The notes: generated from the letters alone by a model not told the origin. A stretch of 64,000 nucleotides of DNA from Macrostomum hystrix (GCA_950097015.1 CATNEN010000039.1:19461501-19525500); one strand, 5' to 3'; shown: positions 42,201 to 53,695, counted from the first letter of the stretch. Numbers and translations are program-made.

Positions 42201-45200
42201 AGCGAATGCAGGAGCGCCGAATCGCTGCAGCGGCTGCCGCAGCCGCCACCACCGCTAACTCGGCTTCGACGTCGGCCGCTGTCGGCGGCGGCGGCGCCGC
42301 TGGAGGCCTTTCACAGTCAGCTGGCGGCCTGTCTCTGCAACAACAGCAGCAACAGCAGCAGCAGAGGAGGCATCGAGGACAACAGAGGGCGCAGCCGGCA
42401 GTCACCAGTAGTCGACAACGACATCGGGCCGCTGCCGCCGCGGCCGCCGCCGACGATTCGTCCGATCTGTCTGACCTTGGCGATGGCGGCGAAGGTGGTG
42501 GGCACAGCGCCGAGGATACTTATCACGGCGTGTCCGTTCAGGTGAGGCAACAGGTTTTTATTTTTTGTTTTTTTTGCATTTTTTGTTGTCATTAGTAACA
42601 AAAATATGATCGCATTCTAAATATTTATGAAGTACGACCAAATACTTACTATTGTTTTCCCTAGCAACTGAATTTTGGGCATGCTAATTGATAGTATTGT
42701 TTTCATACTAGCAAAAAAACTGTTTCCTGTGCCTTGGCATTTAGATTGTTGTTTTCCCTAGCAACCAAGTTCGTACGATTGCTCCTAGCAATTAAATTCG
42801 TAGAATTCTTCTTAGAAACCAAATTCATGGGTCAGTTTGCCCTAGCAACCAAATTTGTAGAATTGTTCTTCGCAACCAAATACGTGGGTCTGTTTTCCAT
42901 AGCAACCAAATTCATAGTATTGTAGTATGCTTTTACTTTTTTCAACATGTTTTTTTTTTACAAAATTGCCCCTGAACCATACCCTTAAGAGCAAACTTTT
43001 AAATTTTTTCTTTAACCTATTAATCCTAATTTGTTTAACTATCATTGTGGCCTTCTCAGCACTAACCATTCCCTGATTAATTTTCTGCGCACAATTAAAC
43101 ACTTTAATTGCCACTACTCTGCCTTTTGTTGATAACTTTTTTTTCATCAGGATAAACTAAAAAATCTAGCTTTAGAGGTATGTTCTTTTAAAACATTCGC
43201 TAGCTTAATTTTCCCATGTGCAAAACTTGCTGTTTTACTCGGCTTATCAAGCTGATGGTGATGGCATGGTTTCTGGACTTTAAACATTTTAAATCGTGAT
43301 TTTAAGTAACTTTTAAATCCTTTGATCGATTTTTGGAATCATCAGTATCAATTAAAAAAATGACAATAATTTTTAATCTCATTCAAAATAACACAACAAG
43401 GTCTTTTAATATAATGATTACATTTTGTCATTTTCTCAACAAATTTCGCTACTTCAAGTAGCTTAGTATCTAGAAATAATTACACATTGATTTCACTGTG
43501 TAGTGAATACGGGAATACCAATGCTTCTAACAAAATTTTGTCTATTACATGCTTGTTGCTTCCTTACAGATTGTTTGTGTAATGAATGTCTGTAATGAAT
43601 GTCTGTGGTTACCTAATGCATGTCTTTTGTTACCTAAAGGATGTCCGTGATTACCTTAAGTATTTCTGTGGTTACCCAATGGATGCATGTGGTTACCTAA
43701 TTGATGTCTGTGATCACCTAATGGATGTCCGTGATTACCTAATCAATGTCTGTGATTACCTAATTGATGTCTGATTACCTAATGGATGTCTGTGATTACC
43801 TAATGGGTGTCCGTGATTACCTAATCGATGTCTGTGATTACCTAATGTATGTCTGTAGTTACCAAATTAATGTATGTGATCACCTAATGCGCCTTTTTAA
43901 AAGCCTATAGACTGGTATACGAGGGAGTTGTCGTAATAACAAAGGGATAAATTAAATTCAAACAAAAGTTTCTAAGCTTTTTTCAGCAAGTCTTTTGTGT
44001 TTTTAGTCCATAATTTACCTTTTTTATTATTATAAAAGCTAATTAAGTTATTCGGCCCTATATTTTCCTAATCTTCCCAATCCACAGCTTCTGGATCTCA
44101 TGCACACGCTTCACATCCGGGTAGCAACCATCTTTAAAAGTTGGTCGCCGCACGACAAGTCTTCAGATTCCAGCGTTTCTTGCGCCTACCTGTGGGACAC
44201 TTGCTGGTGCCCTCTACTCCAGGGCATGGCTAGGCTTTGCTGCGATAATCGCAAACCTGTTCGAATGCAGGCGCTAACCTATCTGCAGCGTTCTCTGCTG
44301 TTTCATGATCTGCGCAGTCTGACACCCGGCCAGTGGGAGATGTGCTTCAACAAAGTACTGTTCCCACTGTTATCAACCTTGTTAGAGGCGCCAGTTAGCC
44401 CGTCTGATCCAGCTGGCACTGAGGAGACCCGGGTTAGAGCGTCTACTCTGCTCTGCAAAGTGTTTCTGATGCACCTGAGTCCGCTGTTGAATCTGCCTAC
44501 ATTCACTGCTCTTTGGCTGACTATTCTCGACTTTATGGAGAAATATATCAGAGCTGATAAGTCCGAACTGCTGGTGAGCGATTGAGTACTTTCCAATTCA
44601 TTGATCTCAGGTGTAGGGGGTGGGAGCAGTCTATGGCTACATAGTTTCGCCTGAACATGTCAATAGTACATGGCTACACTCTAGTTTATGGATATCATTA
44701 GTGTGCGGGTACTATCTTGTCTTAGGATGTCAGTCAGTAGTCTAAAGCTATGCTATCACCTAAGGATGTCATTGGTATACGGCTACTCCCTCGCCTAAGG
44801 ATGTCATTGGTATACGGCTACTCCCTCGCCTTAGAATATCATTAGCCTACGGCTACTCATTCGCCTTAGAATATCATTAGCCTACGGCTACTCATTCGCC
44901 TTATAAAATCATTAGCCTACGCTACTCCCTTACCTTAGAATATCATTAGCCTACGGCTACTCATTCGCCTTAGAATATCATTAGCCTACGGCTACTCATT
45001 CGCCTTATAAAATCATTAGCCTACGCTACTCCCTTACCTTAGAATATCATTAGCCTACGGCTACTCATTCGCCTTAGAATATCATTAGCCTACGGCTACT
45101 CATTCGCCTTATAAAATCATTAGCCTACGCTACTCCCTTACCTTAGAATATCATTAGCCTACGGCTACTCCCTTACCTTAGAGTATCCTTAGCCTACGGC

Positions 45201-45565
45201 TACTCCCTCGCCCAATGAGTGAGTTTGAGTCTACTGTTTATCCACGAAACCTACCGCAGATCGAAGCCATACCGGAGTCGCTGAAGAATATGCTGCTAGT
45301 GATGGACAATGCTTGCATCCTGCGCCAATCCCGTCTTTGGGATCTCACCTGGCATCGGATCGGGGCCTTCCTGCCCAGCCTAATGGAGGAGCTATTTCCG
45401 CAACCAAAAGAGGCCGCCGTTGATGTTGTTGAGAGTCAACCAAAAACTGCGCCAGACACTCCGGCTGCAACAGTGCCGGAGGCTGAGTCTGCTGTGTCAG
45501 GAAAGCAGGCGCTGACGATACCGCAGCTGGTGCCGCCTGCTGATGAGCCGCCGCAGTCTGCGCCT

Positions 45566-45600
<35 letters not shown>

Positions 45601-45637
45601 GCCAAAGTTCTCAGCTGGCCTTGTTCATCAATTGTGA
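30233..45637 (+). CDS. GBF1: GBF1, Sec7-domain guanine nucleotide exchange factor for Arf
   Basis: Sixteen exons, GT-AG and in frame, give 2058 residues: 30233-30325, 30685-31011, 31788-32321, 32392-32875, 33290-33660, 34440-35252, 35806-36261, 36360-36635, 36720-36967, 37296-37773, 39432-39714, 40376-40719, 41963-42541, 43151-43177, 44088-44573, 45260-45637 (TGA). The protein aligns with animal GBF1/Garz from end to end (human is about 1860). The N-terminal DCB/HUS regions show 'GLAVTSINKFLSYELI' and 'NYDCDLYCSSLF'. The Sec7 domain (about 821-1010) has the glutamic finger in FRLPGEAP (Glu about 919) and VIMLNTDQHNAN. HDS regions follow (HRHGDILREGWKN, RGYTSDSELYD, AIPESLKNMLLVMD). GBF1 loads GTP on Arf at the cis-Golgi for COPI coat assembly. 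Extra length comes from poly-Gln, poly-Ala and Ser/Ala-rich inserts. Exon 14 is a 27-nt microexon. The donor of exon 8 (gttcga) is weak. Nearly every long intron is minisatellite. Confidence 0.96.
30357..30560 (+). mobile_element. tRNA-derived SINE, family A, internally deleted
   Basis: Head ttgtagcatagtggttaggg is intact. The B-box is broken and the middle is missing. The 3' body (gactgaacagctgtatgcag, gcgccgcgcaatagctgc) is present, with an attattattat tail. It lies in GBF1 intron 1. Confidence 0.82.
31068..31700 (+). repeat. 16-bp minisatellite tctcatctctcccgtg in GBF1 intron 2
   Basis: About 38 units with interspersed tctagtctcattccagtg units. It starts 56 nt after the donor. Confidence 0.95.
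32888..33262 (+). repeat. 16-bp-type minisatellite in GBF1 intron 4
   Basis: It begins 12 nt after the donor with ctgtctcatctctccc units, then tcttatctctcccag and tcatttctcccag variants in a larger block that repeats twice. The 414-nt intron has no in-frame stop. Confidence 0.93.
33725..34370 (+). repeat. Complex minisatellite in GBF1 intron 5
   Basis: Words actcaaacgactc, ctctccaacgac and aaaagcctcacctatga combine into blocks of 30 to 50 bp, some duplicated exactly (aaactattaaacgcctctcc at 34120 and 34170). Confidence 0.92.
35353..35700 (+). mobile_element. tRNA-derived SINE, family B, best-preserved copy
   Basis: Head ggtggcagagcggttaacgc, B-box taagttcgattccac, then ggggcgcagccgcggagaga, gtgagagtgtacactgcc and gtctagtgtcaccaaa. 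tttatagtt words at about 35340 and 35737 may be the target duplication. It lies in GBF1 intron 6. Confidence 0.88.
37805..39390 (+). repeat. Minisatellite of 20 to 25-bp units in GBF1 intron 10
   Basis: ccccatccaaatctccctct units with ctgat or catt links. Large blocks repeat (for example 38220-38420 and 38520-38720). The right part changes to ccgaatatccctctct variants. It fills the intron from about 30 nt after the donor. Confidence 0.95.
39745..40315 (+). repeat. 21-bp minisatellite in GBF1 intron 11
   Basis: ttgacccacttaagtaggat units with variable middle, about 25 copies. Confidence 0.93.
40830..41690 (+). repeat. 26 to 28-bp minisatellite in GBF1 intron 12
   Basis: Units carry gtgagatttcctggggtatg followed by agacaggg. 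A longer block repeats about three times, and a different gatgagatttcctagatgat subfamily closes the array. Confidence 0.93.
41838..41868 (+). repeat. (GT)n microsatellite
   Basis: About 15 gt units, 95 nt before the exon 13 acceptor of GBF1. Confidence 0.95.
42740..42935 (+). repeat. Degenerate minisatellite in GBF1 intron 13
   Basis: ctagcaaccaaattcgtaga-type words recur about eight times with a period near 30 bp. Confidence 0.75.
43575..43890 (+). repeat. 21-bp minisatellite in GBF1 intron 14
   Basis: gtgattacctaatggatgtc units with many substitutions. Confidence 0.88.
44735..45215 (+). repeat. 35-bp minisatellite with trimer order in GBF1 intron 15
   Basis: Units contain atcattagcctacggctact. 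Two 35-bp units and one 34-bp variant (ttataaaatcattagcctac) form a block of about 104 bp that repeats three times. Confidence 0.93.
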
Positions 45638-45753
45638 ACTATTGAAATTCATGATAAACATTTTATCTATTTGGTGAATAAGTTTGTAACTAACTTGGCC
45701 GATCGATTAACTCGTATTGTCACATTATTTTATGTACCAAATGCTGCTATTCC

Positions 45754-45759
45754 ATTAAA
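45754..45759 (+). terminator. Candidate poly(A) signal ATTAAA for GBF1
   Basis: Located 117 nt after the GBF1 stop in AT-rich sequence. Confidence 0.4.
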
Positions 45760-45934
45760 TTGTTAATTATTATTTGCCTTAGTCAGCAGTTTAAGAAATA
45801 TGGGTTTTGGGGTCTAACATGGTGTGCTTTTGAAAGCGCGTTTATGCGATTATGTGATTGTAAATATAAAATAACATAAATATGACTCATTTTAAACAAG
45901 TGAATTTTATTTAAAAAAACAATGGGTATACCCT

Positions 45935-46600
45935 CGCCTAAAAGGGTCTACGGCTACACCCACACCTTGGGAAGTCAATAGTCTACGGCTACACCCTCGC
46001 CTAAGGAAGTCGGTAGTCTACGGCTACACCCTCGCCTAAGGAAGTCAGTAGTCTACGGCTACACCCTCACCTAAGGAAGTCGGTAGTCTACGGCTTCACC
46101 CACACCTTGGGAAGTCAATAGTCTACGGCTACACCCTCGCCTAAGGAAGTCAGTAGTCTACGGCTACACCCTCGCCTAAGGAAGTCGGTAGTCTACGGCT
46201 ACACCCTCGCCTAAGGAAGTCAGTAGTCTACGGCTACACCCTCGCCTAAGGAAGTCAGTAGTCTACGGCTACACCCTCACCTAAGGAAGTCGGTAGTCTA
46301 CGGCTTCACCCACACCTTGGGAAGTCAATAGTCTACGGCTACACCCTCGCCTAAGGAAGTCAGTAGTCTACGGCTACACCCTCGCCTAAGGAAGTCGGTA
46401 GTCTACGGCTTCACCCACACCTTGGGAAGTCAATAGTCTATGGCTACACCCTCACCTAAGGAAGTCGGTAGTCTACGGCTTCACCCTCGCCTAAGGAAGT
46501 CGGTAGTCTACGGCTACACCCTCGCCTAAGGAAGTCAGTAGTCTACGGCTACACCCTCGCCTAAGGAAGTCAGTTGTCTACGGTTACACCCTCTCCTAAG
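45935..46600 (+). repeat. 35-bp minisatellite downstream of GBF1
   Basis: Units contain gtagtctacggctacaccct and ctaaggaagtc, about 19 copies. Period and core (cta-cggctac-cc-tcgcct) match the array in GBF1 intron 15. Confidence 0.95.
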
Positions 46601-47365
46601 TCAGTTTTTACGTTATATAATTCTTGTCGTCTTAAAGTTATTTTTCAATGTGATAATCAGATAATTAGTTTAATGCACAGCTATAATATTACTATGAGTA
46701 GTATTGTAACAAGCGCGCCGCGGTGAAGGAATTATCCGCTTTAAAATCATTGATCATTGGATTTTTGATTGAATTTTTGTCTTCTTTTAAGTAAATAGTC
46801 TATCAAATATATCATTGTTGTAATACGGCGATTCTAAAAAGCTGATAACTATATATTATTCCTTTGTTATTGTGATTCTGTTTAACATCTCCCGTTAATA
46901 CTATTCAGTTTTTTATATTTTCGTTAATACGAATATTTCAGTGTTTCCTTGTGTACTACAATGAGTTACAGTTAGGATTTTTGTGAGTTTGCTGGTGTTA
47001 TCCCAAATTATTTTCCGTATCCAGATTTTTGTGTGTTTAGAATCCCATTTCGTAACTCCCTTAGTGAAATTTTATTCTTTTCATTTTAGTAGATTTTCTT
47101 GATGTTCTGCTTATATACCGAGTGATTTGGGACCGCTTATATAGGAGTATATATACGCATTATTGTGTTATGATCCCATTTCGTATCCCATGTGTGATAC
47201 GAAACACAAAATACTGAAATACGAAATAGAAGAACCTTTCTGTTAAAAGTTTAATTTATTGAATTTAAAGTACTGAGTGTCAATAATAATTTAGTAGTTG
47301 CTCATTCTTTAATGCACTTTCTTGTTTTTGAATCCAATAATATAATATATTGTTCAGTCATATAG
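46601..47365. other. AT-rich gene-free spacer
   Basis: No coding frame, RNA gene or repeat recognised. Several atcccatttcgta words recur between 47030 and 47200. Confidence 0.4.
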
Positions 47366-47369
47366 GACA

Positions 47370-48960
47370 CCCTGGACCACTATATTACAGTCTCCCAGAT
47401 CCTCATATTACAGTCTCCCAGGTCCCCATATTACAGTCTCCCAGATCCTCATATTACAGATCTCCCAGGTCCCCATATTACAGTCTCCCAGATCCTCATA
47501 TTACAGTCTCCCAGATCCTCATATTACAGTCTCCCAGATCCTCATATTACAGATCTCCCAGGTCCCCATATTACAGTCTCCCAGGTCCTCATATTACAGT
47601 CTCCCAGGTCCTCATATTACAGTCTCCCAGATCCTCATATTACAGATCTCCCAGATCCTCATATTACAGTCTCCCAGATCCCCATATTACAGTCTCCCAG
47701 GTCCTCATATTACAGTCTCCCAGGTCCTCATATTACAGATCTCCCAGGTCCCCATATTACAGTCTCCCAGGTCCTCATATTACAGTCTCCCAGATCCTCA
47801 TATTACAGTCTCCCAGATCCTCATATTACAGTCCCCCAGATCCTCATATTACAGTCTCCCAGATCCTCATATTACAGTCCCCCAGATCCTCATATTACAG
47901 TCTCCAAGATCCCCATATTACAGTCTCCCAGGTTCCCATAATGCAGTCTCCCAGATCCCCATATTACAGTCTCCCAGATCCCAATATTACAGTCTCCCAG
48001 ATCCTCATATTACAGTCTCCCAGATCCTCATATTACAGTCTCCCAGATCCTCATATTACAGTCTCCCAGATCCTTATATTACAGTCTCCCAGATCCTCAT
48101 ATTACAGTCTCCCAGATCCCAATATTACAGATCTCCCAGGTTCCCATATTACAGTCTCCCAGATCCCAATATTACAGTCTCCCAGATCCTCATATTACAG
48201 TCTCCCAGATCCTTATATTACAGTCTCCCAGATCCTCATATTACAGTCTCCCAGATCCTCATATTACAGTCTCCCAGATCCTCATATTACAGTCTCCCAG
48301 ATCCTCATATTACAGTCTCCCAGATCCACATATGACAGTCTCCCAGATCCCCATATTACAGTCCCCCAGATCCTCATATTACAGTCTCCCAGATCCCCAT
48401 ATTACAGATCTTCCAGGCTCCCATATTACAGTCTCCCAGATCCCAATATTACAGTCTCCCAGATCCCAATATTACAGTCTCCCAGATCCTCATATTACAG
48501 TCTCCCAGATCCTTATATTACAGTCTCCCAGATCCTCATATTACAGTCTCCCAGATCCCAATATTACAGTCTCCCAGATCCCAATATTACAGTCTCCCAG
48601 ATCCTCATATTACAGATCTCCCAGGTCCCCATATTACAGTCTCCCAGGTCCTCATATTACAGTCTCCCAGATCCCCATATGAGTCTCTCAAATCCCCATA
48701 TTACAGTCCCCCAGATCCTCATATTACAGTCCCCCAGATCCCCATATTACAGTCTCCTTGATCATCCCCATATTACTGTCTCCTAAATCCCCACATTACA
48801 GTCTCCTAGATCCCCATATTACAGTCTCCTTGATCATCCCCATATTACTGTCTCCTAAATCCGCATATTACAGTCTCCCAGATTTCCATATTACTGTCTC
48901 CTAGATCCCTATAACCCTATAATACACCCTCCCTGATCCCATATTACACCCTACCATATT
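47370..48960 (+). repeat. 23-bp minisatellite upstream of cystinosin
   Basis: Units contain atattacagtctcccagatc plus ctc or ccc, about 68 copies. A 478-codon plus frame is the satellite translated (ILQSPRSSYYSLPDPH). Confidence 0.96.
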
Positions 48961-49000
48961 ACACCCTACATTTTCCCGTACTTTTTCTTTCATTTCTACT

Positions 49001-49003
49001 CAG
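49001..49003 (+). promoter_or_regulatory. Candidate 3' splice site before the cystinosin start
   Basis: A strong pyrimidine tract, tttttctttcatttctactc, then ag, 45 nt before the ATG. Suggests a 5'-UTR intron or leader trans-splicing. Confidence 0.45.
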
Positions 49004-49048
49004 TAAGTAGCTAGCTGCGTGCGTTGATCGTAGAATTCGCTTTCACGC

Positions 49049-52000
49049 ATGCAGATTATAATGCCGCTGAAGCTGTTAGCTTGGCTGCTGCTGCTGTTGC
49101 ACTTCGCGTCAACCCTGTCAGCAGCAGCTTCTTTTTCGGTTGCTTCGACTTCAGTTAATGACACAGTCGGCCCCGAGTTCTTCAACAAGTCTATCAGCCT
49201 CACAGTGGGACACACTGCTCGCGTCTCCGTCCGTCTAACTAGACCCTTCCTGACTGGCGCCTTTGTCTATTTCACTTATCAGGCAGATCCCAGCGCGCCG
49301 GTACTGTCAACACAGGAGCGCCAGGTTCTGTTGCCACTGCCTGCCATCTATTTGGCATCAAATGCTACCCAATTCGATGTGAACTTCACTGCCTGGGACG
49401 CAGGACGGGTCATTGTTGGATTGAATTCATCTAGCGGCGAGTTTGTTAATAATCACAGCGAATTTATTCGAGTCACTGTAGCTAAGAGCGCTTTCATCGA
49501 CGATATCAACTTTGTCGTTGGCATTTTGTACGTCATTCTCTGGTCTGTGTCCTTCTACCCACAGACTGTGCTCAACTTTAGACGCAGGTAAGCGCTAATC
49601 CTCCTAATTCCCTATTGATTCTACTAATCCTCTACTGATTCTACTAATCCTCTACTGATTCTGCTAATCCGCTACTGATTCTGCTAATCCGCTACAGATT
49701 CTGCTAATCCGCTACTGATTCTGGCAATCCTCTATTGATTCCCCTAATCCTCTACTGATTCTGCTAATCCGCTACTGATTCTGCTAATCCGCTACAGATT
49801 CTGGTAATCCGCTACAGATTCTGCTAATCCGCTACTGATTCTGCTAATCCGCTACTGATTCTGCTAATCCGCTACTGATTCTGCTAATCCGCTACTGATT
49901 CTGCTAATCCGCTACCGATTCTCCAAATCCGCTATTGATTCTCCAAATCCGCTATTGATTCTGCTAATCCGCTACTGATTCTGCTAATCCGCTACAGATC
50001 CTCCTAATTCTCTACTGAGGATTATCTTAATCCTCTACATATTCTCCAAACCCGCTTCTGATTCTGCTAATCCTCTACTGACTCTCCTAATCCTCTACTG
50101 ACTCTCCTAATCCTCTACTGACCCTCCTAATCCTCTACTGACTCTCCTAATCCTCTACTGACTCTCCTAATCCTCCACTGACTGTTTATTTCACCCTTTA
50201 ACTCCTGTCCAGGTCTGTGGTCGGCCTGAACTTCGACTTCATCAGCCTCAACCTTCTTGGCTTCTGCGCGTACACAGCCTTCAACGTGTGCCTCTACTGG
50301 GTGCCCGCCGTTCAGTGGCTCTACGCTTTGAAGCATCCGCGTGGCGTCATTCCCGTTGAAATCTCCGATGTGATCTTCGCCATTCACGCAGTTGCTATCA
50401 CCTTTGTGCAGGTAAACTAACACATTGGACCTTCGAGCTGGTATAGTGAGCTAGATTTATGAATGAATGAGTCGTGTGAGATTTAGAGATTTCGAGATTA
50501 GAGTGAGTTCTGAGATTTATAGAAAGTTGAGGAAGATTTATTGAGAGTTGGGTGAGATTTAAAGAATGTAGGGGGGGGAGATTTATAGAAAGTAGGGTGA
50601 GATTTATGGAAAGTAGGGTGAGATTTATAGAAAGTAGGGTGAGATTTATAGAAAGTAGGGTGAGATTTATAGAAAGTTGGGTGAGATTTATGGAAAGTAG
50701 GGTGAGATTTATAGAAAGTAGGGTGAGATTTATGGAAAGTAGGGTGAGATTTATAGAAAGTTGGGTGAGATTTATAGAAAGTAGGGTGAGATTTATAGAA
50801 AGTAGGGTGAGATTTATGGAAAGTAGGGTGAGATTTATAGAAAGTAGGGTGAGATTTATGGAAAGTAGGGTGAGATTTATAGAAAGTTGGGTGAGATTTA
50901 TAGAAAGTTGGGTGAGATTTATAGAAAGTAGGGTGAGATTTATGGAAAGTAGGGTGAGATTTATAGAAAGTAGGGTGAGATTTATAGAAAGTAGGGTGAG
51001 ATTTATAGAGAGTAGGGTGAGATTTGGAAAGAGTAGAATGCGATTTATAGAATAAGTTTTACATTTATAGAAGTATTGTGGGATTTTTAGACAGTAGGGT
51101 TGGATTTATAAAATGTGGGGTGAGATTTAAAGAAAGTGCGGGAGATTTATAGAAAGTGGGTGAGATTTATAGAAAGTAGGGTGAGATTTGTAGAAAGTAG
51201 GGTGAGATTTATAGAAAGTTAGGTGAGATTTATAGAAAGTAGGGTGAGATTTATAGAAAGTAGGGTGAGATTTATAGAAAGTTGGGTGAGATTTGTAGAA
51301 AGTAGGGTGAGATTTATGGAAAGTAGGGTGAGATTTATAGAAAGTAGGGTGAGATTTGTAGAAAGTAGGGTGAGATTTATAGAAAGTTAGGTGAGATTTA
51401 TAGAAATTTAGGTGAGATTTATAGAAAGTAGGGTGAGATTTATAGAAAGTAGGGTGAGATTTGTAGAAAGTAGGGTGAGCTTTATAGAAAGTTAGGTGAG
51501 ATTTATAGAAAGTTAGGTTAGATTTATAGAAAGTTAGGTGAGATTTATAGAAAGTAGGGTGAGATTTAAAGAAAGTAGGATGAGATTTATAGAAAGTCGG
51601 GTCATATTTGGAGATGAGGGTGAGATTTGTAGAGAGTAGAGTGAGAAGAGTTATACAAGCTCTTGAAAGTAGATTGATAGCGTGATTATCATTACAGTAA
51701 GCTTGAGTACAATAATAGAGAACACTGCAGTAAGTTGTAGTCTACTTGACCTCCAAAACTTTTGTCATTCCAGGTGATTCAGTGCTGCCTGTACGAGCGA
51801 GGCGGCCAGCGAATTTCCGTCATTGGCCGAGTTCTTCTAGTCGGCATGATTCTGTTCCTCTTCATCGGCCTGCTTGTGTCGGCCTTCTGGCAGTCCGGTT
51901 TCGATTGGCTGAGCTATCTGTACTGCGTGTCCTATGTGAAACTGTCAGTTACTATTGTGAAATACTCGCCGCAGGCCTACATGAACTACAGGTGACCGGC

Positions 52001-53231
52001 TGCTGTGCCTGCTTGTCTGTCTGCTTATTTTGATGTCCACCTGACTCCTATGTGTGTGTCTGACTGTCAGTTCTAGGTGTCTGTCTGCTTATTTTGATGT
52101 CCACATGACTCCTATGTGTGTGTCTGACTGTCAGTTCTAGGTGTCTGACTGTCAGTTCTAGGTGTCTGTCAGTTCTAGGTGTCTGACTGCCAGTTCTAGG
52201 TGTCTGACTGTCAGTTCTAGGTGTCTGTAAGTTCTTGGTGTCTGTCAGTTCTAGGTGTCTGACTGTCAGTTCTAGGTGTCTGTCTGTCAGTTCTAGGTGT
52301 CTGACTGTCAGTTCTAGGTGTCTGACTGTCAGTTCTAGGTGTCTGACTGTCAGTTCTAGGTGTCTGTCTGTCAGTTCTAGGTGTCTGTCTGTCAGTTCTA
52401 GGTGTCTGACTGTCAGTTCTAGGTGTCTGTCTGTCAGTTCTAGGTGTCTGACTGTCAGTTCTAGGTGTCTGACTGTCAGTTCTAGGTGTCTGACTGTCAG
52501 TTCTAGGTGTCTGACTGTCAGTTCCAGGTGTCTGACTGTCAGTTCTAGGTGTCTGACTGTCAGTTCTAGGTGTCTGACTGTCAGTTCTTGGTGTCTGACT
52601 GTCAGTTCTTGGTGTCTGACTGTCAGTTCTAGGTGTCTGACTGTCAGTTCTAGGTGTCTGACTGTCAGTTCTAGGTGTCTGACTGTCAGTTCTAGGTGTC
52701 TGTCTGTCCGTCTGTTTTAATTGTCTCTCTATCTGTTTTGGGTGTCTGTCTGTCAGTTTTATGTGTCTGTAATTCAGTTTTGTGTCTGTAATTCAGTTTT
52801 ATGTGTCTGTAATTCAGTTTTATGTGTCTGTAATTCAGTTTTATGTGTCTGTAATTCAGTTTTGTCTGACCAACCGCAGGCGCAAGTCCACAGACGGCTG
52901 GTCAATCGGTCAGATCTTCACCGACTTCTCCGGCGGCGCCCTGAGCATCCTGCAGATGCTTCTGCTGGCCTACAACTACAACGACTGGCTGTCAATCATG
53001 GGCGACCCTACCAAGTTCGGCCTTGGCGCAGTCTCCATAATCTACGACTGTGTGTTCTTTGTCCAGCACTACGCGCTCTATGGCGAGCCAGCCAGACTTC
53101 GTCGTCAGCGACGTCAGCTGGCGAATCCCGGTACTGTCATTGTTGATGCTTCTGCTGTCAACCAGCAGGCAGTCGGCGTTGAACAGCCAGACGATGGCAG
53201 CGCTGACGATGAGAGACCGCTATTGGGATAG
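49049..53231 (+). CDS. CTNS: Cystinosin, lysosomal cystine/H+ symporter
   Basis: Four exons: 49049-49587, 50213-50411, 51774-51991 and 52880-53231 (TAG). They give 435 residues; human is 367. A second ATG at 49061 also fits and would put the signal peptide closer to the start. After the signal peptide comes a luminal domain with several N-glycosylation sites, then seven membrane spans. Both PQ-loop motifs are present, SFYPQTVLN at the first exon junction and [10 protein letters not shown] at the third. [22 protein letters not shown] and GDPTKFGLG are strongly conserved cystinosin blocks. The protein exports cystine from lysosomes using the proton gradient. The C-terminus DDERPLLG has an acidic dileucine lysosome-sorting signal in place of the vertebrate GYDQL tail. 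Both exon 1 and exon 3 end in phase 2 inside an Arg codon after a PQ loop. Each intron is a different minisatellite. Confidence 0.96.
49597..50195 (+). repeat. 20-bp minisatellite in cystinosin intron 1
   Basis: ctactgattctgctaatccg units, about 30 copies, starting about 10 nt after the donor and ending about 20 nt before the acceptor. Confidence 0.95.
50500..51640 (+). repeat. 21-bp minisatellite in cystinosin intron 2
   Basis: Units gtgagatttatagaaagtag plus g, about 52 copies. Each unit contains gggtgagat, which resembles a 5' splice site. Confidence 0.95.
52013..52870 (+). repeat. 21-bp minisatellite in cystinosin intron 3
   Basis: tgtctgactgtcagttctag plus g units, about 35 copies, then an 18-bp ttatgtgtctgtaattcagt-type tail up to the acceptor. 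Confidence 0.95.
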
Positions 53232-53234
53232 TTT

Positions 53235-53695
53235 GTTTTCAAATCTGCTTTGAGTTTGTTTATCGGTCTGCTTTGAGTTTGTTTATTGGTCTGCTTTGAG
53301 TTTGATTATCGGTCTGATTTGAGTATGTTTATCCGTCTGCTTTGAGTCTGTTTATTGGTCTGCTTTGAGTCTGTTTATTGGTCTGCTTTGAGTCTGTTTA
53401 TTGGTCTGCTTTGAGTCTGTTTATTGGTCTGCTTTGAGTCTGTTTATTGGTCTGCTTTGAGTCTGTTTATTGGTCTGCTTTGAGTCTGTTTATTGGTCTG
53501 CTTTGAGTCTGTTTATTGGTCTGCTTTGAGTCTGTTTATTGGTCTGCTTTGAGTCTGTTTATTGGTCTGCTTTGAGTCTGTTTATTGGTCTGCTTTGAGT
53601 CTGTTTATTGGTCTGCTTTGAGTCTGTTTATTGGTCTGCTTTGAGTCTGTTTATTGGTCTGCTTTGAGTCTGTTTATCGGTGTGTTTTTAGTATG
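53235..53695 (+). repeat. 23-bp minisatellite in the cystinosin 3' UTR
   Basis: Units contain tctgctttgagtctgtttat plus tgg, about 19 copies, starting a few nt after the stop codon. Confidence 0.94.

Noticed and set aside
47350-48786. Plus-strand frame of 478 codons
   Set aside because: Translation of the 23-bp array upstream of cystinosin; no homology beyond the repeat.
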